From: Trichobilharzia szidati
Taxonomy: Eukaryota; Platyhelminthes; Trematoda; Strigeidida; Schistosomatidae
Reading direction: 5' to 3'
NCBI GenBank assembly: GCA_944472155.2
Contig: OX235279.1
Span: 56,393,564-56,457,563 of the forward strand
DNA length: 64,000 bases
The notes under the pieces are model-generated. The model was not told the DNA's origin and did not search any database. It was given only the letters and a program-made list of their open reading frames with translations. Shown piece after piece: positions 10,368 to 20,900 of this stretch. The translations under genes were made by a program, and so were the position numbers. Within the stretch, counting starts at the first letter, position 1. Each line of letters opens with the position of its first letter.

Positions 10368-13300
10368 GATTCCTTTCAAAGAAATAATGAACAATTTAGT
10401 TGTTACCTTCATAAATGTATCAAAAGCTTGCTTAAGTTGCACCCACGTATAAAATACACAACTAAGCATTATTCTTGGGAATATAGCCATTACATCAGAC
10501 AATATAGATGACATATTTCGTGTAGTAGAGGCTGCAGGAGTATCTTGTAACGTCATGTAATGGTTTTAACAATGACTAACGAACACAACATTATAATTTG
10601 AAGTAGATGAATAATAGTATATATTTCAGTGCTCATAAACCACTGTTGTGACCTAGTACATTTAATTGATTTATGCTGACCTAATATGCACAAATCCCAC
10701 AGGTCACTAAACTAACAACTTAAAAAAGTGGATCAGTTAATACATACATTTATCTATATGTTCTAATTAAAGACACATTATATGTTTAGAAATTGTAGTT
10801 GAATTATATTCGCCTAGTAAGAAAAATGCATACATCCTATTTTGGGCTTAAAATAAATGCATCAAAATTATTGTTAATTTATATTCACTTGCTAGACATT
10901 CTCATACATCTCAATGTACTTTAAATACCACAAATGCATCCAAGTAGCGTGTGACTATCACACTACACTCACACCAAAATAATTAACACGCCGTTATATT
11001 ATGGTAAGTTAAGCCTGAAATTAAACTGACTGTAAATTTCCGTGTCAAAATAAAGAGACTGCCATTTTAACTTCTATTTTAGACCAATAAGAAGCCAGCT
11101 AGCCAACAGCCAATCAAAATCTGCCTATATCGCTTTTCCTGAAGCTTTGGCAGTAGTTCGAGACAGCTGGACTTACCACACCGAGATTCAATATGTAAGT
11201 TATGGTTGAATTTAATTCACCGGCTAGGAAGATCAGGTTTCCCAATCGGATAATTCACAAAATGGGTATTTTCCGGTTAGAGAGGAAAAAGCACGTCGTA
11301 TTCAAGGAGCGCGTGGACACCAACATAAACTGGCCAGGAATTGGGAATTCCCATCAATCCAGATAACATATAACACAATTTTGTTATAACTTATTTACAA
11401 AAAAATTTCCAAACGAAATTTCAACCCAGCGTGATATATAATTCCAGCCGTAGGTGATGTCGTGTGCAGTTTTGTGTAGTTGCGTCATGCGTTGTTTGCA
11501 AGCAGGTGGGATGGATATAAATGTAATATTTGACTATTCCAACGTTTTCTTTTACATTTTTTGTGCTTGTACAAGGCTTGTTTCATCATACACTCCGTTG
11601 AGATTGGTTGGCCTATCGGTTGCTATCGTTGTCTATGAACCCGTGGGTTCTTATGCTTTTCGAGAGTTGTGGTTATACGTGTGATATTTTCTTGACCGAT
11701 ATTTCTCAGTGATGTATTGTGATACAGCGTTTTTTACGGGATTGTCTTTAAATAGCTGTGGCAGAAATGGATACTAATTGATGAAGCCTTTTTAGAAGTC
11801 CATTGCAGGTAATCAATGCGAGTGAAAGCGCCACAGACGTAAGTGAAATTTTTGGTGAAGTAATGCTGCGAAGGGGTTTCAGCAAGAGTAAAGAATAGAC
11901 GCCAACTTCAGACGACCTCAAACGAACCAATCAGGTTCTAGGGGAAAAGTTGGTATTTAATCTACTAAGAATGTATTTATAATATACATGTAACAAAAAT
12001 GGATTATACAGGGTATATATCCCTAATATGCTGTAAAAATCGGTCCCAGTAACTCATTGAAGTGTCTACAGACATGTAAAACCAGTGTCGCTACAAAAAT
12101 TCATCTAAGTGGCTGTGTATCATATTTTACTAAGGGAGAGTTTCGACTTCGAGAGGAAGGTACCTAAAAAATCACCATAATTTACGACTAACCAACCCTT
12201 ACAGACTTACTCATTTAACAGTGGTTATATCTAAATGATTGACCATCGAAAGCCCGGCATTACTTTTGCAAAGTCATAGTCCCCCCACATATCCATCTTC
12301 TAGTCCTCCCTATCAACCTATTTTCCACACAGAAGTCAAAACTAAATCTGGGTGAAACTTGCAAAGATTATTATGAATAGCGTTCATTTGTAATGCTGAG
12401 CGATCTGACTGAAGGTCATTTGGCTTTGGTGCCTATTGCTTACTCTTGCCGGAATTTCTTCAACTGGGAGGAATTTGAGAATGCATTAGGAGAATTTCGA
12501 AAAGGGAGGAAGTCATTTAATGCTAACAATGTAGTTGTCCTGCACTCACTATGTGCATATTCAGAGCAAAACAACAACGGATGATAGCTCTAAGTGCGCG
12601 TACGTCGCTTTTAAATGAACTTTTGGAGTGAACCGTGTAAAAAGGGGTCTGAAATTGAGGAACAAGTCGTAAGAGGAAGTATATTATGATATTATATATA
12701 TTTAAGGTTAAAATGTAGCAACTGTCTGTCTTCATTTCGCGTACTTTTACATTGTAATGAATACCTGGTTATGTCCCACAAAGTGGTGCATAACCATCCA
12801 CGCACCGCAGTGTACATGCTGAATGATCCTTGGTGTAGACGACTAACAGTAGAAGAGAAAGAAAATGTGGAACCACCTCTTCAGCAATCGCACTCATCTG
12901 ATGAAATAATGAGGCATGTTAAGGAGAAATTTCACAAGGCAATCACTCTTAATGACGTTAAAAATATGAAAGCTTCAGTTAATAAAAGCAAAGTTGACGT
13001 AGCTGTTAATTACTTAAAGTGACATCGTAGTGACATCTTTCAATTACTGAAATCCCGTGGGAGGTTTACGGAGTATTATTCAGACGAACCGATCCAGAAT
13101 TCACTAATGAGAGTTTGTTTTTCTACTTATGAGCAAACTGAGTTGTATAGACAGTTCCCGGAGGTTGTGGGTATTGACTGTACATATAATACAAATTAAG
13201 GGAAGTAAGTTTACTCATTCAGTAATCAACATGCAGGTATTCTTTGTTCCAGTTAGTTGTTACGAGTAATTTTGGTCATGGGAGACCAGTTCTATTTGTT

Positions 13301-16300
13301 TGAAGTCGAAAGGAATTTAAACGTGATGTAGTTTGGATTTTAGACACATTTCGTCAAATAGTGGAAGATACTTCTAAAACGGAGACTTTCATTATGGACT
13401 GTGCACAATCGGAAATTGCAGCAGTGAAGTTAACACACAGACGGGCGCACACTGTGCTGTGTTCTTTTCATGTTTGTCGTGCATTCTGTCGTGAAGTAAA
13501 TTTTTTTACACATAATGAACATTTCAATTGTAGACGAGGAATCCCATTGTGAAGAACTACTTATGTCGCTTAGTTCAGTGTAAAAGGAGGTCAGAGTAAT
13601 GCCTTAAATATTCTCATTTTCCAGATTTAATTTCTATTTCAGAGTTATAAGCAGATTGGATGTTAGTGTTAGTCAGTATATACAATGGCGCTGGATGAGT
13701 CGACGACACTTTCAATGACTATGTGCTGACTTTAGGTAATGCTACGAATAACCGAGTTGAAAGTTCACACAAACAAATGAAGCGTTACCTGCAAAGATGA
13801 GACAGTCTGCACAAAAGCATGTTGAAGGTGTATAAATGGTGTGAGGAAAGTTCTTCAAGAATACACCAGGAGGCGATGATAGCTCAGTCACGATGTTTCA
13901 CTTATTCCTGTTCACAATGTCTACTACCGACCCTACGACGACTAACGCCCCGCGGAAAGTGATCCTTGAATATAAAAAGCGACGGTGGGCTTCCGTACAG
14001 GTTGAAGCTTTGGGCTATGTCTTTTTTCAAATACTATGGGAGGAGAATAGAGGTGGATCTGCGTGTATGCACATGTAGGACGTTCCAGACTTGTCAGTAC
14101 CCTTGTCAACATTTGCTGTTGGTGCATTTCAGAAAGGCGTGTTTTACAGGTATATTTACGTTTAATTATATGTAAGAATTACTGTGTTGTTAGCTAAAGT
14201 ATTCGCTATTTTATGACTTTCTATTTGTAATGCATGTTGACATAACCTTAAGTAACTGAGAATCTTAGGTACTAAAATTTATAACTTTCAGAAACGTTTG
14301 CATGTGTACACTGCATTCACTAGAAACAGGATATAAGAACTGCCATTATTAATCCTGTAATATTGTGTTCATAATTATCTTTAGGTTTCCTATTTTACCT
14401 TTTTTAGTTAATCATGTGCTTCAGAAATGTCAACGATAGACATGGTCACGCGACTCATACGCATCTCAAAGCATGTCAGCAGTTGCCCCGCAAAATCCGT
14501 GTGGCTTTTACTCAACCAATAGGAGGCTTATGATTGCCTGCCTGACAAAAACTTGTGACAAATTTGGAGACAGGGTTGCCACAGATTACACAGGAGAAGT
14601 AGTCACAGGAATGCAAAGTTTTCTTAATATGTAAATAAACTAAATTTGTGTTACAATAAAAATAAACTTTTCCTATAAACATTGTTGTCTTTCACTTCAT
14701 ATGCTCGCGGTGGGAGTATGGCATGCTAGTCCGGTACTCCCTAGGACATGAACTCGTTACTATACGTAAGTGTAATTCTGTACGAACACTATCGGTCGAT
14801 ATAAGCGGTGAATTATAGATACTTTAATCAAGCCTAAACATCTACTTAAAGTTAAGCGACTACATCTTCTAACCACATGTCAATCTGTAGGGAAGCCTGA
14901 CAAAAAACATAACTTCCGTATATGATATATAAAATTAGAACTTAGGCACTGCGGTGGAGTTCCATTTCGTATAAGATTAGGTGTAATCAAAAGTAGTGCA
15001 TTACTATTATTTCAATTAAAGCGTCATGTCAATCCTTATGAATACAGGCATTAAGGTATATTGCAAACTAAAGTCTACACGAGACGATTGATTGAGTAGA
15101 TGAAGCAGTAGTAATCGTAGCAATATTTCACTTACACTCAATTATGCCACCGATTACTTTATCAGGTCTCATGTAGAAGTCAGGCCTCTATCTCGTAATG
15201 ATGACAAATTTATTTTCAACCAGACCGAATAAGGACAGCAGGATGTTAAATATGTGTATTAAAAATGAATAACAAGCAGATGTCTCTACACAATTGTTTG
15301 TAGTAATTACTTCGGCGATGTTGAATTGCTGTGACCAGGTTGACTTACGTTACCCGACATCTACAAATAAGCTGATAAAGTCTATTTATTATTTCCTTAC
15401 AGTTAGAAAGAAATTATATAAAGGTTAAACGCTTTATATTTGCCTACCTTTGCTGACAAAGGCTTAATCTCCTTTTTCATACTTATGCCATGAAAGCATT
15501 CACTTGCAGTTTTGACTATCACATACATTGTTCATCCTGTACAGCATAGCACTAAGCAAATAATGTTAATTTTAAATGTCGTCTAATAGGGTATTTACAG
15601 GCAATGCGTGCCATTTTTACAGGCACTATCAGTTATGTTATAAATGACAACCGTTAAGTATCATAAATTAATACTTTTTCATAAGTTGTTGGGTAAGTGC
15701 TACGCCCTCACATGATTAAAAGCAATTTCATCAAAAGGAGAACGTCATGTTAAACTGCAAAGTGGCATAAAATACATTTATGCATAATGCATCCTTGAAT
15801 GTACACCTACAAGATATATACCCCAAGGGACTATAGAGTCCTTGGAATGGTGGTATACCTTTACAATGTTTAATGCTAATCATATCGGTGTAAGCATGGA
15901 AACTATGACGTTTTCGATGAAAATACAGTTTTGTTCAAACATTGGTGTTGTTGTGTTTCTAATCAAAGCAACCAAACTTTAAGCAAGCAACTAATAGGCA
16001 CAAAGAGTAAGTTTCAGCTTTGATAAAGACTTATGAAGTTAAGATAAAATGGAGTGTAATAGTGCGTAAATAAAAAGATTATTGTGAGGTAGATAAGTGA
16101 TATTTCAGTGACAGGTGAATTGAAAGATCTGCAAGTTTAGAATTCCTAAGGCAACCTGACATGTAAGATCTCTCACGAATTTCTGTGGGGCCCACGGGGT
16201 AGCATTGATGTTTTGGCGTCATTCTGAACTTCGGAAAGATGATTTACAAATGTAAAAGGTAATAGTCATCGAAACTGCAGTAATATTTTCTGGCTGTTCG

Positions 16301-17059
16301 GAATTTTTTCCTTTGATGCAGTTTCTTATCAACAGTCTGCAGTATTCATAGACAGTTTATAGGAAACTTTATTCTTTCTTCATTTTCACCAACCGTCCCT
16401 TCACGCACAATAGCATGCAGTAACTACATACAGTCAAGCACTGCAACCTGAACATCACAAAATCCCTACAGATGACTTGTTTAATAATAAATGCTTTAAA
16501 AGTATGAGTCATAAGTGCACCTTCCATAACCTTCATGGCCACAAGCAATTCATTAAGGATCTCAGAATATCTTAGTGATCTGAAAATGAATAATTATTAA
16601 GACTGATATAACTCAAGTAACAGGTGTAGTAGTTGTAGGACACAGCTGCAAGCTACTACTCGTCAGAAAGCTGATACTAATTTGAAGCAGTCTGACATTT
16701 TAGAAGGACCATACTTACTATACTTCTTGCCTCAATGCACACTGATATCAACATAATCTGATGCCATTTTATGCACTGAGCAATCACGGTCTTCCGAAAT
16801 TCCACGTGACAATGTAAATTAAACTAGTATCACATTTTCGCCAGAGCAATTTTAACTAGGAACTTCATCGAAATGGGTATAATCACCAGGAAATTCAGCA
16901 GCTTGTCTCATTCATCGCATGATCTCTTCGACGTGTTATGGAATGTTTCAATCATCACGGATGATAATAAAAGTGTTTAACATCCTATAAACGTACTTCT
17001 AACATGTCTGTGGGCTAATTCTCTTTCAAATGCCTGATTCTCATAGAATAACTGCTATG
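10368..17059. repeat. Right arm of ~17 kb outer palindrome
   Basis: Reverse complement of 1-6692. After 17059 the sequence continues with acaacaaccattgactg; whether this also pairs with bases left of the window cannot be seen. The only coding-like content is the MULE transposase at 12393-14175. I see no gene in 10368-12392 or in 14176-17059. Confidence 0.95.
12393..14175 (+). pseudogene. Mutator-like (MULE) transposase, right-arm copy
   Basis: Blocks in order: FFNWEEFENAL (from 12393); a zinc-binding segment with CSNC at 12714-12725 and HNHP near 12789-12800; GIDCTYNTN with Asp at 13176-13178; FGHGRPVLFV; FIMDCAQSEIAAV with Asp at 13397-13399 and CSFHVCRAF; NNRVESSHKQ with Glu at 13759-13761; and a SWIM finger CxC-x9-CxH at 14068-14112. 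This order (N-terminal zinc segment, DDE core, C-terminal SWIM) is that of Mutator-like transposases, which have been described in schistosomes under the name Curupira. The blocks fall in different frames. A 46-48 bp GT-AG segment at about 13206-13253 looks like a small intron, but in-frame stops (TAA near 13195, TGA near 13300) suggest decay. Confidence 0.84.
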
Positions 17060-17335
17060 ACAACAACCATTGACTGTAGTCAATTGGCAACCTTAAAATC
17101 TAAAACAAATCACAAATAACAAAGCCTTAAGGCTCTAAAACGCAAATAATAGTCTTTCTATGCAAAATTTCTTTAAAAGGATGCCTTTTTTTAGTATTAA
17201 TTACTCTGGGATATCAAGACACTTTTACAAACTAATACGAACACAATACAGGAAAATGTTGCTTTCAGCAGCCACAGAAGCCCGAAACTAATCAAATATA
17301 CTCTATTTTCACAAAAGTGAACGCTTATAACGCAT
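17060..17335. other. Unannotated AT-rich sequence outside the palindrome
   Basis: It lies between the right arm and a dispersed repeat that ends at 17336. No gene or repeat was recognised. Confidence 0.4.
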
Positions 17336-17801
17336 TGTAGCGGTGAATAATTCCCCAAAATTATTGGCCGCAGGACTCACCAATGAACATTGGTTGCTGC
17401 CCCTCACGGTTTATGTCAACTTGTTTATCTGAAGGCTTCCGGTCAATCATCCACGGCATTTGGCACTCCGTTGTGTTACGTCCGTTCGTTCGTGCACAAT
17501 CCCTAGCTAGCTAAGCAATCATCTCGCACTCCGATTTGGTCCAGAAATATATCCCGTAATTCGGCCGATCAATTCTGGTATTTTGTTTTGCCTTTGGAAT
17601 AGGCGGAACGAATACTATAGAAGTTGTGGGTATTAGATCTTGCGTCAGTATACTTCTCACTATACCGTCAGCCTCTAATGCCTCTATAGGCATGAACGCG
17701 ACAACCCATACAGTGCGCGAAAATACATCGCGATAGGCTTTATCCTCACCCCTGCACAACGTCTTCTTGAAACTGAATCAATGTAGTCCATAAAGTTTCT
17801 C

Positions 17802-17809
17802 TGATCGTC
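17802..17809. repeat. Target-site duplication, left copy (TGATCGTC)
   Basis: Exact 8-base match to 18573-18580, directly flanking the Merlin element. Merlin elements make 8-9 bp duplications. Confidence 0.9.
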
Positions 17810-18572
17810 GGGGACTCTAAACTTTAGGAACCCAAAACAACCTTGAAAACGGATGGCCGTGATAAATGACCTTGAACAGGCAATCATCTTGCTCGCAATG
17901 GATGCTGTACATCGTCTGCGGTGCAAATTCGCTCCAGAGTTTGTTTTTGATTACTGTTTAGAGAACGGGCTGATAGCTAGATCTAAAACTTGCCAGTGCG
18001 GAGGTGTTATGCATATACAAAGATACACGAAATGCATAGATGGTTATGTTTACCGTTGCAGGGGTACGAGAGGGTATGTAGTTATTTTTTAGTTAATAGA
18101 TTCCTTAGATACATTTTCTCGAAATCTCATTTACCTCTATGAGTGGAGTAGTTACAGCCAATTATCAAATCTCAGCTATATTCATGAGGTTGTCAACCAT
18201 ACAACCGGATTTATAAATCCTTTCGATGGAACTCATACTAATTCCACTGAAAGTTTCTGGAGTCATCTCAAAAAACGGATGAGATCGGTGAACGGATCAA
18301 GAAATCCAGTGATTTACAGTTATCTCGACGAGTTTATGTATAGGACTTGGTTTAACATGACTTTAAAGACTCCTATGTCTAATTGGGACTTTTTTGCAAC
18401 ATATACGAGAACGCTATCCTTTGTAACTATTTTTTAACATTGCTTTACTTGTATATAAACGATTTATTAAAATTATGCGCCGTTCATTTTAAGCCTTCTG
18501 ATTGGTTAAAATTGTCCTTGTCAAGGTTATTTGTCCGTTCGTTCGTTTGGGTTCCTAAAGTTTAGAGTCACC
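17810..18572 (+). mobile_element. Merlin-1, internally deleted Merlin DNA transposon
   Basis: A 763 bp element with terminal inverted repeats at 17810-17836 and 18546-18572. They share ACTCTAAACTTTAGGAACCC after a start of GGGG on the left and GGTG on the right. It is bracketed by an exact 8 bp duplication, TGATCGTC. The interior encodes the N- and C-terminal parts of a Merlin (IS1016/IS1595-related) transposase with the middle missing. It was inserted into a minus-strand open frame that reads through the empty site. It cannot mobilise itself. Confidence 0.9.
17853..18436 (+). pseudogene. Merlin transposase remnant
   Basis: The N-terminal block (from 17853) has a zinc-ribbon-like pattern: CQCGGVMHI, then a cysteine in YRC. 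It aligns by eye with the start of the better-preserved copy at 55654. The frame stops near 18090. From about 18180 a C-terminal block reads VNHTTGFINPFDGTHTNSTE then SFWSHLKKRM, where Glu precedes SFW as in the third catalytic position of IS1595-type DDE enzymes. The first two catalytic Asp regions are absent, which explains the short element. Confidence 0.8.
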
Positions 18573-18580
18573 TGATCGTC
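18573..18580. repeat. Target-site duplication, right copy (TGATCGTC)
   Basis: Exact match to 17802-17809. Confidence 0.9.
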
Positions 18581-18700
18581 TTCTATCAGTTCAAATAGAG
18601 CATGTGATCTTAGTGAAATGTTTCTTTCTATCTCTGTGATGAGTTCTACTTTAAAATCCGGATAGTCAGTATTTGTTGCTGCAGCTGCCTAGCGTCCAAT

Positions 18701-19780
18701 TACTGCAATATTAGTTGGTTTAAACAATTATTAACGCTGTTTCCTAAGTACTGTGTGCATCTTCCCGATTCCTCAAATTGTCCAGATAAAGTTCACCAAA
18801 GAAAAAATCATGGATCAGAAGTCAATAACACAGAAATAAGAAATAGTGTGAATAGAAGTGAATGAGATGAACGATTTTTTTATCCTTGTAGTACACTTAT
18901 CTAAAATACTTATCTTATGCATTATGTGTCTCTTAATTGTTTCATTTTTGTCATCCTCATTGCAGGTTGTCAGTCTTCGTAGACATTCTACTAGATGTCG
19001 TCATATATAGTGTCTGCAAGCAGTCTTTCAATACATCTACTTCCCACAAAAATGTTGTTACGAAGCCTTCAGATTATTTACATTGGGCCGTAGTGCAATT
19101 AGTATGTTATTCAATATCCAATATTGATGCGGTGACATGCAAGACTCGTACATGTTGCTGTGATGTATGCCTGTAATAACATTCCCTACTCAGTAAATAC
19201 AATGCTTGTGATAACAATTCGTCATTATCCTTTCATTGCGCTGTTAGGTGCGTATAAACTACAGAAAAGTTAACCTCGTCGTATTAGTTCTCGAAAATAC
19301 TTCCACAAAGTGCCGAAATTTCTGCCTAGTATGAAGTGCTACTTGTGGTCTGTGAAATACTGTGAATTAACTATCAAACTATTATAATATGGAGTAGTGA
19401 GATAGAAGTCCGTAGATGCTGCACAATTTTCTTTCGGCCGATTACTTTTGATCTTTTGCATGATTATCTTTTTTGAATTTAGATTCACCAGAGAGAATTT
19501 GATGCATCTTCTCGATATAATCTATCTTATTCATTAGTACTTCACTTTGTCCTTTATCAGCTTGTGAATTAACAAGATTATTGTCTCCAAGGAGGTTGTT
19601 GAGATCTAACGCGCGCTGTTTGAAAAAGGGAGTGCTTTTTCACGTATTTTCACGTATTTGACAAATTGCTGTTTTTGTTGTGTTATTCACTTCGAGAACA
19701 TTTAAAAAAACCTTAACTTGACTTTTGTCTGTTAAGTTTTTATTTTAAACATTTATATAGTCTATATTGGGTAAAGTGTC
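18701..19780. other. No recognised gene
   Basis: AT-rich sequence between the Merlin-split repeat and the CR1-type element. Part of it (after about 19440) may be the 5' untranslated region of that element, but I cannot place the boundary. Confidence 0.35.
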
Positions 19781-19805
19781 TTGGCAGTTCCATTAGTTCA
19801 TTACG

Positions 19806-20900
19806 TCAAAAGTACCATATAAATGTAATAGGGTGGAGTGTTACTTTTTGGTAGATAATGGAATACAGTGTAATTACTGTAAAAAGTGGTATCATAAGAT
19901 GTGTACTGGATTACGTCCAGCTGCATACAAACGTTGTATTGCTCCAACATCCAACTGGATGTGCAGAATGTGCTGCTCCCCAAAGATGACTTTGATAAGG
20001 GAGGCTCACGAACTACTGTCTAAAGCCATGGAACTTCCTGATGATACCGTGGCTAGTAAGAGTGACACGGACTGCCCGTCTGAAAATGACGCAGCAAGTG
20101 CCATCATGAATGTTATCACACCGGCGGTTACTATCCCAGTTACCCCGGAAGTAGAACCTACTAGGCGTTCGAAGCGTCTTAGTAAGCGAAAAGGTAACAA
20201 AACGGAAGCTGTAAACAGCATCTCAGCACCAGAGAACACTGTAAGCGAAGTTCACCATGAAGGTGGTGCAGACACTGATCTTGAATGCACCATCAAAAAC
20301 TGCAGCAGCCCTGAGAAGCAACTGCAGGCAGATGATAAGTGGATAACAAACATAAGCAATCGGAAGAAATATAGTAATATTGATGGTAGGTAAACGTCTG
20401 TCACCTGTAGCCAGGCTGCATCAATAACCACTGCTAAACACGACGAGCACTCCTTAGACTCTAACATAATTGTTGGAAATTTAGAAGAGTCCAAAGAATC
20501 TGATCCCGTAAAAAGGCACGATCACGACCTTAAATTAGTGAGTAGTATTATAAGGAAGATGCTCCCAGCGAATTTCCCTGGAGTATCGATTAAAAAGCTG
20601 ATTAGAATAGGCAAAAGAGATGATGAATAATCTAATCAGCGTAGGTTGCTTAAAGTAGTCTTAGGTTCTCCTGATGAACGGAATCATCTACTGGCTAATG
20701 TACACAACCTTTCCGGGTCAGGAATTTCAGTCAGACCTGATTTATCTCTTGAAGACAAACTTAAACGAATACAAGTTTTGTCCCAGCTAGAAACAAGACA
20801 TAAAAACGGTGAGACTAACCTTAAACTGGTGGGTTTTCAAATGGTCAGGTCTTGGAAACGTATGCTTCCAAGACCTGTGTGGATAAGCCAGACCGCATAG
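19806..20900 (+). pseudogene. CR1-type ORF1 protein with PHD-like zinc finger
   Basis: One frame is open across this span except for TAA at 20391-20393 and TAA at 20628-20630. No ATG starts the frame; it opens after a stop near 19796. The N-terminus has cysteine/histidine spacing of a PHD-like finger (CNYCKKWYHKMC, then WMCRMCC). A basic linker (RRSKRLSKRKG) follows. The later part contains SNIIVGNLEESKES and NHLLANVHNLSGSGI, a layout resembling the RNA-binding ORF1 region of CR1 elements. The last 49 bases overlap ORF2 in a different frame. The protein would bind element RNA. Similar pieces occur at 54044 and 56785. Confidence 0.75.

Larger units (their letters stand above)
17336..18690 (-). 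pseudogene. Decayed dispersed repeat with unidentified ORF, split by a Merlin insertion
   Basis: On the minus strand, removing the Merlin element at 17810-18572 and one target copy restores an open frame running from about 18690 past 17760 (ELIEDDQRNFMDYIDSVSR spans the junction). After a frame change it continues as FSRTVWVVAFMPIEALEADG and IVRSILTQDLIPTTSIVFVP, ending near 17511. The 3' part, 17750 down to 17336, recurs at 26025-26375 and 48050-48235, always ending near CCGCTACAAT, so this is a repeat family rather than a single gene. I do not recognise the protein. An acceptor-like AG near 18690 leaves open that the family was derived from an exon. Confidence 0.5.

Noticed and set aside
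1..17059. Palindrome as a simple missed-adaptor read artefact
   Set aside because: Arms differ at several bases and the centre is asymmetric and itself nested, which a read artefact would not give. It is kept as a test rather than the explanation.
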